Part shown: piece after piece, positions 58,592-64,000 of the stretch
How positions within the stretch are numbered: position 1 is the stretch's first letter
How the letters are laid out: every line of letters begins with the position of its first letter
NCBI RefSeq assembly: GCF_001866135.1
Contig: NZ_MODW01000003.1
Coordinates: 310,001 to 374,000, forward strand
Direction: 5' to 3'
Length of the DNA: 64,000 bases
DNA from: Microbacterium sp. LCT-H2
GTDB lineage: Bacteria; Actinomycetota; Actinomycetes; Actinomycetales; Microbacteriaceae
Program-made: the position numbers and the translations under genes
The notes under the pieces: model-generated
Databases searched by the model: none
The model's input: the letters and a program-made list of their open reading frames with translations, nothing else
Told to the model about the DNA's origin: nothing

Positions 58592-60301
58592 TCAGCGCTC
58601 CTGCTTCCGATCCTCGCGCTCGAGCACGCTCACCGACCCCGTGGTGGTCGTCGGTCCGGCCTGCCCGGTGCGGATCGCCCCCGTCGAGAGGTTCGCGCCG
58701 ACCTCGGCCTCGGAGACCTCGATGACGGACTCCTCGGCCTGCTCGCGCAGCTGCTCCGCGGCGTTCTTGGTGGACAGCGGCTTGTTCTTGATGAACGCGA
58801 TCGCGATGATCGCGATCACGGCCAGCGGGATGGCGAGGATGAACGCGTCCGCGATGCCGTGCCCGTAGGCGCTCTCGACGATCGTGCGGATCGTGTCGGG
58901 CAGCTCGCCCACCTTCGGCACGTCTCCGGAGCCCAGGCGCTCCAGGGCGCTGATCTCGTCGGGCGTGGTCGGGACGAAGCCCTTCAGGCCGTCCTTCATG
59001 AAGTCGGCGACGCTGGTCGACAGCAGCGATCCCATGACGGTCACGCCGATGGTGCCGGCGATCGTGCGGAAGAAGTTGACGTTCGACGACGCGGCACCCA
59101 GCTGCTGCGGTGCGGTGTCGTTCTGCACGATCAGGGTGAGGTTCTGCATGACCATGCCGAGGCCGGCGCCGAGGACGAACATGTACACGGCCACCAGGCT
59201 GAACGGAGTGTCGTAGCGCAGAGTGGCCATCAGGCTCACACCGATGGTGGCGAGGATCGAGCCGGTGACCATCCAGCCCTTCCACTTGCCGAAGCGGCTG
59301 ACGAGCTGTCCGATGATGATCGAGGCGCCCATCTGACCGATGATCATGGGGATGGTCATCAGGCCCGACTCGGTCGGCGTGGCGCCACGGGCCAGCTGGA
59401 AGTACTGCGCGAGGAAGACCGAGGTCGCGAACATCGAGACGCCGATCGCGATCGAGGCGATGACCGACAGCGTGAAGGTGCGGTTGCGGAACAGCGACAT
59501 CGGGACGATGGGTTCCTTGACGAAGAACTCCACCGCGACGAAGGCGGCGATGGCGACGCCCGCGGTGACGGCGAGGGCGATGCTGGTCCCGGAGTCCCAG
59601 TCGAACTGGTTGCCGCCCATGGAGACCCAGATCAGCAGTGTCGAAACGCCGACGGCGAGCAGGACGATGCCGAAGTAGTCGATGGACACCTTGGTGCCGC
59701 GCTGCGGCTTGGGCAGGTGCAGCGTGAACTGCAGCAGGACGAGCGCGACGATCGCGAACGGGACGCCGACGAAGAAGTTGGCGCGCCAGCCCCAGGCGTC
59801 GGTGATGACGCCGCCGAGCAGCGGGCCGCCGATCGTGCCGAGGGCCATGATGCCGCCGACGACACCCATGTACTTGCCGCGCTCGCGCGGGGAGATGATG
59901 AGGGCCACGGCGATCATGACGAGCGACATGAGGCCGCCGACGCCGATGCCCTGCACGACGCGGACCGCGATGAGCATGTTCGTGTCGGTCGAGAAGCCGG
60001 CGATGACGGTGCCGACCGTGAAGAGGATGAGCGAGATCTGGATGAGGACCTTGCGGTCGACGAGGTCGGCGAGCTTGCCCCAGATCGGCGTCGAGACGGC
60101 GGTGGCGAGAAGGCTCGCGGTGATGACCCAGGTGTACTGCGACTGGGTGCCGCCGAGGTCGGCGATGATGACGGGCATCGAGGTCGAGACGACCGTGCCG
60201 GAGAGCACGGCGACGAACATGCCGACGATGAGGCCGGAGATCGCGGTGAAGACCTCGCGGGCCGAGCGCGCGGTCTCGGAAGAGGATGAGGTGTGTGTCA
60301 C
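58592..60301 (-). CDS. MFS drug exporter (DHA2/EmrB type)
   Basis: A 569-residue 14-helix transporter: MFVAVLSGTVVSTSMPVIIADLGG (motif C-like), ITASLLATAVSTPIWGKLAD, RVVQGIGVGGLMSLVMIAVA and ISPRERGKYMGVVGGIMALG. The C-terminal tail is cytoplasmic and acidic. GTG at 60301 is chosen because GCAGGAGCATTCCCCC precedes it; an ATG at 60319 lacks a site. It pumps out hydrophobic drugs under MarR control. Confidence 0.92.
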   Translation of the reverse strand: MTHTSSSSETARSAREVFTAISGLIVGMFVAVLSGTVVSTSMPVIIADLGGTQSQYTWVITASLLATAVSTPIWGKLADLVDRKVLIQISLILFTVGTVIAGFSTDTNMLIAVRVVQGIGVGGLMSLVMIAVALIISPRERGKYMGVVGGIMALGTIGGPLLGGVITDAWGWRANFFVGVPFAIVALVLLQFTLHLPKPQRGTKVSIDYFGIVLLAVGVSTLLIWVSMGGNQFDWDSGTSIALAVTAGVAIAAFVAVEFFVKEPIVPMSLFRNRTFTLSVIASIAIGVSMFATSVFLAQYFQLARGATPTESGLMTIPMIIGQMGASIIIGQLVSRFGKWKGWMVTGSILATIGVSLMATLRYDTPFSLVAVYMFVLGAGLGMVMQNLTLIVQNDTAPQQLGAASSNVNFFRTIAGTIGVTVMGSLLSTSVADFMKDGLKGFVPTTPDEISALERLGSGDVPKVGELPDTIRTIVESAYGHGIADAFILAIPLAVIAIIAIAFIKNKPLSTKNAAEQLREQAEESVIEVSEAEVGANLSTGAIRTGQAGPTTTTGSVSVLEREDRKQER

Positions 60302-60324
60302 GGGGGAATGCTCCTGCATAGAAA

Positions 60325-60340
60325 GTTGATCGAGATCAAC
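60325..60340. promoter_or_regulatory. MFS operator palindrome A
   Basis: GTTGATCGAGATCAAC, 7-bp arms around GA, 24 bp upstream of the MFS start. It is close to the transcription start and next to palindrome B. Confidence 0.55.
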
Positions 60341-60344
60341 CATA

Positions 60345-60376
60345 CGCCGATAGTTGCGGTTTCGCAACTATCGGCG
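60345..60376. promoter_or_regulatory. MFS operator palindrome B
   Basis: CGCCGATAGTTGCG and CGCAACTATCGGCG around GTTT: a perfect 14-bp inverted repeat. The core ATAGTTGC/GCAACTAT fits a MarR-type site. It also lies 18 bp past the lipoprotein stop, so it could double as a terminator. Confidence 0.6.
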
Positions 60377-60394
60377 TGCACTCCCCACCGCCGC

Positions 60395-60763
60395 TCAGCC
60401 GCAGAAGGAGGAGAGTCCGTCGTGGAGGCGCTCGATCGCCTCGACGGTCTCCGGGGCCTGAAGGTCGGTCATGCCGCCGAGCTGATCGGCGCCGGAGCGG
60501 ATGAGGTCGCCGAGCTGCCCGTCCATACCGTCCGCGACGCCGTCGAGGGTGGCGACGAGGTCGTCGCGGGCGGCGTCAAGCTGTTCTGCGGACGCGTCGC
60601 CCTGACTCAGCAGCTCCTGATACTGCGTGTACGCGCCATCGATGGTCGCGCACGTCTCCACCACCGGGACCCCGAACGCATCACCCGCGGTCTGGGTGAT
60701 CTGGGCGCACCCCGCGAGGAGGCCGACGGCGAGAAGCAGAGGGACGAGGGCGATTCGGCGCAT
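60395..60763 (-). CDS. small lipoprotein
   Basis: A 122-residue lipoprotein. Signal MRRIALVPLLLAVGLLAGC gives a lipidated Cys19. The mature part is helical and acidic (DGAYTQYQELLSQGDASAEQ; DDLVATLDGVADGMDGQLGD) with two further Cys. No known domain. ATG at 60763 fits the signal peptide; the upstream frame does not. Confidence 0.82.
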   Translation of the reverse strand: MRRIALVPLLLAVGLLAGCAQITQTAGDAFGVPVVETCATIDGAYTQYQELLSQGDASAEQLDAARDDLVATLDGVADGMDGQLGDLIRSGADQLGGMTDLQAPETVEAIERLHDGLSSFCG

Positions 60764-60819
60764 GCCCCGAGGGTAGCCGCGCCGGCTGGGGCGCGGCTGA
60801 CCCTCGGGCGGTGCGGCGG

Positions 60820-60984
60820 TCACCCGCCGGACGGATTCTCCAGGGGCTTGCCCTCGTCGTCCGTCGTCTCGCGCTCGAGCATGTCGTCGGTGTTCTCACC
60901 GCTGTCGTCGGGGGCGCCGCCGGACGCCGTGTCGGCTTCCTCGTCGGCGCCCGGAGTGCCCTGCGTGTTCTGGGGGTCGCTCAT
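60820..60984 (-). CDS. 54-residue acidic disordered protein
   Basis: MSDPQNTQGTPGADEEADTA then SGGAPDDSGENTDDMLERET and a Gly/Pro end: a low-complexity acidic protein without predicted fold. ATG at 60984 has a strong AGAGGAGGAGAGC and a GTCAA-box promoter with TACGGT. It belongs to the same stress-type set as CsbD. Function unknown. Confidence 0.75.
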   Translation of the reverse strand: MSDPQNTQGTPGADEEADTASGGAPDDSGENTDDMLERETTDDEGKPLENPSGG

Positions 60985-61010
60985 GCTCTCCTCCTCTGTT
61001 CGGTCCCCCG

Positions 61011-61050
61011 ACCGTACGTGCGCCCGTCGCGGCTGATGCAGGGGGTTGAC
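61011..61050 (-). promoter_or_regulatory. GTCAA-box promoter of acidic small protein
   Basis: On the minus strand GTCAACCCCCTG (61050-61039) is followed by TACGGT (61016-61011), 34 nt from box start, 26 bp before the ATG. Confidence 0.62.
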
Positions 61051-61090
61051 CGGGCGCGCGTCGGCGGCCACACTGCCGTCGCCCGCGGTG

Positions 61091-62416
61091 TCAGTCCAGG
61101 GCCCAGAGCCGCTCGATCGGGACCGCCCGCCCGAGGATGCGCTCCGCCGCACGATGCCCGGAGAACAGGGCCGCCGGCACCGTGGCCGGATCGTCGGTCC
61201 ACGTGGCCTCGCCCGCGAGGTGCAGCACGCCGCCGACCGGGGTGGCGAGGTCGTCGTGGTCCGCGGTGGTCGACCCCACGGTCATGTACGCGTACGACCC
61301 GTGCGCGAACGGATCGTCCTGCCAGGCCGTGCGATGCAACGCGAGCGGATCGGGGATTGCGTCGCCGTAGAGCCGGCGGAGCTGCGCCATGATCGAGGCC
61401 TGCACCTGCGCGTCGGTCCAGTCCCGCGTCGCGAGGGCAGCGGGCCCGGCGGCGAAGGTGAGCAGGAGCGGCTCGTCGTGCAGCGCGGTGAGGTCGTACC
61501 AGGAGTGCCACCACCGCGCCTCGGAGCCTTGCTGCCGGAGGGCGTACACCCCGTCTTCCCAGAACCGCGCGGGGAACCGCAGGAACACCTTCTCGAAGGC
61601 GTTCATGCGCAGCCGCCCCAGCGCCTCGGCGTTCACCGGCGGCAGCGGAGGGACGATCTCCACGGTCCCGGCCTGCAGCACGCCGACGGGAACCGTGATG
61701 ACGGTCGTGTCCCCGGAGAAGTCGCCATGCGAGGTCCGCACCCAGACGCCGTCGTCGCTCCAGTCGACACGGGTGACGAGGTGCTCCAGCCGGATGTCGA
61801 GGCCTTCGGCCAGGCGCTCCGGGAGCACGACGTACCCGTCGGGGAACACGACCTCGTCGCCCTCGATGGCGTCGTCGTCGAGGCCGTGCGCGGCGAGGTC
61901 CTCGATCCACGCCCCGTACTGCTCCTCGGCGCGATGCTCCAGGTACTCCCGCACCCGCTGCGTACGCTCGGCGCTCCATCCCTGGCGCGAGAGGGCCTCG
62001 TCCGTGACGTCGCGGTAGGAGGCCGTGGGGCGGGAGGCGGCGATGATGTCCGGGAGCACGGCGTCCACCGCGTGGACATCGGCGGCGAAGGCGCGTGTCT
62101 CCTCGGCGGAGAGCGGGCGCCCGTCGGGGCCGTGATAGGCGATCGGCCGGCTGTCCACCTGGAAACCGCCGACGGTGAACTCCACGGTCCGCATGCCGAA
62201 GGCCTCGGCGGCCGCCGCCACCGGACTGCCGTCGACACCGTGGATCCACGAGGCGCCGAGATCGACGACACCGTCGGTCCGATCCGTGTGCACTCTGCCG
62301 CCGATCCGGTCGCGCGCTTCGAGCACCACGACCGTCCGTCCGGCATCCTGCAGCAGCCGGGCCGCTGTCAAACCCGCCACGCCCGCGCCGACGATCACCG
62401 TGTCGACCTGCTCCAT
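61091..62416 (-). CDS. flavin monoamine oxidase family protein
   Basis: A 441-residue FAD amine oxidase. The dinucleotide motif is DTVIVGAGVAGLTAARLLQDAGRTVVVLEARDRIGGRVHT, with DLGASWIHG, PVGVLQAGTVEI and the C-terminal GVLHLAGEATWTDDPATVPAALFSGHRAAERIL. It resembles polyamine/monoamine oxidases and LSD1-like enzymes of actinobacteria. The amine substrate is unknown. Confidence 0.9.
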   Translation of the reverse strand: MEQVDTVIVGAGVAGLTAARLLQDAGRTVVVLEARDRIGGRVHTDRTDGVVDLGASWIHGVDGSPVAAAAEAFGMRTVEFTVGGFQVDSRPIAYHGPDGRPLSAEETRAFAADVHAVDAVLPDIIAASRPTASYRDVTDEALSRQGWSAERTQRVREYLEHRAEEQYGAWIEDLAAHGLDDDAIEGDEVVFPDGYVVLPERLAEGLDIRLEHLVTRVDWSDDGVWVRTSHGDFSGDTTVITVPVGVLQAGTVEIVPPLPPVNAEALGRLRMNAFEKVFLRFPARFWEDGVYALRQQGSEARWWHSWYDLTALHDEPLLLTFAAGPAALATRDWTDAQVQASIMAQLRRLYGDAIPDPLALHRTAWQDDPFAHGSYAYMTVGSTTADHDDLATPVGGVLHLAGEATWTDDPATVPAALFSGHRAAERILGRAVPIERLWALD

Positions 62417-62524
62417 GCGCTCCTCCTCGCAGCCCCTCCGCAGGGAGCCGTGCCCCGACGATAGCCCAGCCCGGCACCCGCCGACAGGGCCGCGGAGCCC
62501 GACGACCCGCCCGCGATGCCGGGC

Positions 62525-62899
62525 TCAGGCGGCGTGCTGGATGAGTCCGAGCAAAGTGCCGTCCGGGTCGAAGAACTTCAGGAAGAGGGCGAAACCGCCG
62601 TCGTCGAAGCTCACCACGTCGACGCCCTCCGCCGCGAACCGCTCGGCGAGCGCATGGATCTCGGTCGTGCGCAGGAAGAAGAGCGGCCGCTCCTCCCCCG
62701 ACACCGTGAGCTTCATCGGCGCGTGCCCTGGCGCCTCCCACAGCATGAGGTCGGGACCACCCTCGGCGCGGAGCATGGCGCTCGACCCGTAGTGGGTGAG
62801 GACGCGGAAGCCGAGCAGACGCTCGTACCACGCGATGGACGCCGCGAGGTCGGCGACGGGCAGCTGGATGTGATCGAGTCCGGCGAGGACGGATGTCAT
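62525..62899 (-). CDS. VOC/glyoxalase-fold protein
   Basis: A 124-residue protein with two beta-alpha-beta-beta-beta modules: LDHIQLPVADLAASIAWYERLLGF, and FFLRTTEIHALAERFAAEGV with LKFFDPDGTLLGLIQ. Metal-ligand positions (His10, Glu/His later) fit the vicinal oxygen chelate class. Function may be isomerase, dioxygenase or drug binding. It is divergent from soxR. Confidence 0.87.
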   Translation of the reverse strand: MTSVLAGLDHIQLPVADLAASIAWYERLLGFRVLTHYGSSAMLRAEGGPDLMLWEAPGHAPMKLTVSGEERPLFFLRTTEIHALAERFAAEGVDVVSFDDGGFALFLKFFDPDGTLLGLIQHAA

Positions 62900-63034
62900 G
62901 GGAAAACCCTCCGTGGTCGTGTCCGTTCACGGTAGCGCCACCCACCGACCACACCGCGCGCCGGATGACAACCCCCTGGGCGTCGCACGCGGCACAGCGC
63001 ACCCGCCGACCTCACGCTGACCGTTCCGCCCGTT

Positions 63035-63052
63035 CCTCAACTATTGTTGAGG
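63035..63052. promoter_or_regulatory. SoxR box
   Basis: CCTCAACTATTGTTGAGG is an 18-bp palindrome (arms CCTCAAC/GTTGAGG), matching the known SoxR consensus CCTCAAg...cTTGAGG. It lies 18 bp before the soxR ATG, so soxR should control itself. Confidence 0.85.
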
Positions 63053-63070
63053 TCTACGGAAGGGCGACGG

Positions 63071-63505
63071 ATGGAACCGGACGATCTCCTCCCGATCGGG
63101 GAGGTCACCCGACGCACGGGCGTCGCGCCCTCCGCACTGCACTTCTACGAGCAGCTCGGCCTCATCGCCTCGACGCGCACGCCCGGAAACCAGCGGCGGT
63201 ATCGCCGCCACATGCTGCGACGGATCTCGATCATCGTCGTGGCCAAACGCATCGGCATCCCGCTCAGCGAGGTCCAGGAACTCTTCCAGACCCTGCCCGT
63301 CGATGCCCCGCCCTCACACGGCGATTGGCGCCGCGTGGCGAAACGCTGGCGCGCCGAGCTCGAGGAGCGGCGGACCCAGCTCGAGCACCTGCAGCGCGAG
63401 CTCGCGGGCTGCATCGGCTGCGGCTGCCTGTCCCTGAAGGCCTGCCGCCTGCTGAATCCGGAGGACGCCCTCGGCGAGAACGGCCCCGGCCCCCGCCGCA
63501 TCTGA
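63071..63505 (+). CDS. soxR: redox-sensing MerR-type regulator SoxR
   Basis: A 144-residue MerR protein. The helix-turn-helix is PIGEVTRRTGVAPSALHFYEQLGL, a dimerisation helix follows, and the [2Fe-2S] motif CIGCGCLSLKAC (CxxCxCx5C) is near the C-terminus. SoxR activates genes when redox-active compounds oxidise its cluster. ATG at 63071 is preceded by GGAAGGGCGACGG. Its box is just upstream; other targets are outside the window. Confidence 0.94.
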   Translation: MEPDDLLPIGEVTRRTGVAPSALHFYEQLGLIASTRTPGNQRRYRRHMLRRISIIVVAKRIGIPLSEVQELFQTLPVDAPPSHGDWRRVAKRWRAELEERRTQLEHLQRELAGCIGCGCLSLKACRLLNPEDALGENGPGPRRI

Positions 63506-63656
63506 GGCCGGGGGCGTCCGCCTCGGCCGGGTGCCCGAAGGTAGGGTGGTGCGGAGCTCGGATCGGTGAGAGCGTGGAGACATCCCCACCAGCGATCAGC
63601 GTGGTTGCGCCTCGTGGCAACGGGTTCCTGTGGAGATGGAACGAAGGATCCATCGA

Positions 63657-63995
63657 ATGGGCAGGTTCATCTATGAGGGCGGTCCGAAGATCGAGATCGA
63701 GGACCGCCCTCTCACACACATCCAGCTCGTCATGACGACGAAGCTCCGGCGCGGCGAGCCGATGCCGTTCTCGTGGAAGGAAGACGCCTCTGTCGGGGGC
63801 GGTCGGACGACGGTCTGGGTGCATGCGCACTCGAACATCGTGTTCAAGTTCTTCGGCAACAGGCCTCCGGCCATCAACCGGCGGTGGGTGGACGCGCTCG
63901 CGTTCACCGCGAACACGCTGCACGGCCTATACCTGGTGCCGGAGCCGACCGAGTCGAGCAGCGCCTCCCGGCAGCTCGCGGGTCTCACCGTCTGA
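63657..63995 (+). CDS. DUF7882-type small protein, copy 2
   Basis: A 112-residue paralog of the gene at 15113: MGRFIYEGGPKIEIEDRPLT, KLRRGEPMPFSWKEDASVGG, TTVWVHAHSNIVFKFFGNRP and NTLHGLYLVPEPTE. The C-terminal 15 residues differ. ATG at 63657 follows GAAGGATCC. TAGGGT at 63542 may be its -10. No ligase motif, so the common label ATP-dependent DNA ligase should not be trusted. Function unknown. Confidence 0.8.
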   Translation: MGRFIYEGGPKIEIEDRPLTHIQLVMTTKLRRGEPMPFSWKEDASVGGGRTTVWVHAHSNIVFKFFGNRPPAINRRWVDALAFTANTLHGLYLVPEPTESSSASRQLAGLTV

Positions 63996-64000
63996 CATCG

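Noticed and set aside
58514..60289. Long plus-strand frame opposite the MFS gene
   Set aside because: Asp/Arg/His-rich complement of transmembrane helices; no start signal.
60345..60376. Perfect hairpin as terminator of the lipoprotein gene only
   Set aside because: It may serve that too, but its position directly upstream of the MFS gene beside another palindrome and the TTGC/GCAA core favour an operator.
62967..62979. GACAACCCCCTGG upstream of soxR as a ninth stress box
   Set aside because: It has A in place of the invariant T of GTCAA, and no -10-like hexamer lies 32-34 nt downstream. It may be degenerate.

Overview
The window looks like chromosomal DNA of a high-GC actinobacterium, most likely Microbacterium or a close relative in Microbacteriaceae. 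This is inferred from the very high GC, GTG starts and ATGA gene overlaps, a DUF6412-like gene before yidC, two small DUF7882-type proteins, and short dispersed CTTCGACAGGCTCAG-type repeats. No search was run, so family names rest on motif recognition. There is no phage, insertion sequence, CRISPR array or rRNA. One tRNA is present, a tRNA-Cys with an unusual anticodon loop.

Layout. 1-7.5 kb: EI24 membrane protein (cut by the edge), Nei-type glycosylase, hexapeptide-repeat protein, a PspC-histidine kinase/response regulator pair divergent from a PspC envelope protein, a LysR-like ligand domain and a glutamine amidotransferase. 7.5-17.6 kb: antiporter, purU, a PhD/PIN toxin-antitoxin pair, a flavin oxidoreductase, DUF6412-yidC, a DMT exporter, and small stress-type genes (SDR, FHA, DUF6766, cinA). 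17.6-25 kb: a phosphonate locus (phnD, phnC, fused phnE, FAD oxidase, phosphonatase-like hydrolase, alcohol dehydrogenase) facing a GntR regulator. 25-27.3 kb: a divergent histidine kinase and response regulator with a 15-codon ORF just before the kinase. 28-33 kb: DMT transporter, M18 aminopeptidase, NCS1 permease plus isochorismatase-like hydrolase, MBL hydrolase with TetR regulator. 33.5-37.5 kb: tryptophan catabolism (kynA, amidohydrolase, kynU, PaaX-type regulator). 38-45 kb: copper-binding four-helix protein, CsbD, SAP/Rho-N protein, YbdK-like ligase, MFS exporter with a GH114-like lipoprotein, and a heme-oxygenase-like diiron protein with a CDGSH protein. 44.8-53.9 kb: YggS, GabT, HAD phosphatase, amidotransferase, AhpD/AraC, DegT aminotransferase, tRNA-Cys, an alanine-type aminotransferase and a MocR regulator. 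54-64 kb: DedA, a kinase-like protein, a nuclease, OYE/MarR, MFS/MarR, lipoprotein, amine oxidase, VOC protein, SoxR and the second DUF7882 protein.

Two regulons can be read from the DNA. (1) A 12-bp box, GTCAAnnCCCTG, occurs eight times, each 32-34 nt upstream of a TAGCGT-like -10 and in the right orientation for a small stress-type gene or operon (SDR, FHA, the DUF6766 operon, cinA, CsbD, a 54-residue membrane protein, a 54-residue acidic protein, diiron/CDGSH). This looks like a general-stress activator regulon and is the strongest candidate for something undescribed. (2) The palindrome TTTGACATAGGTCAAA occurs three times: before the MocR regulator, between yggS and gabT, and between the HAD and amidotransferase genes. 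It looks like the operator of the MocR/GabR-type regulator and links GABA/PLP-related genes spread over 8 kb.
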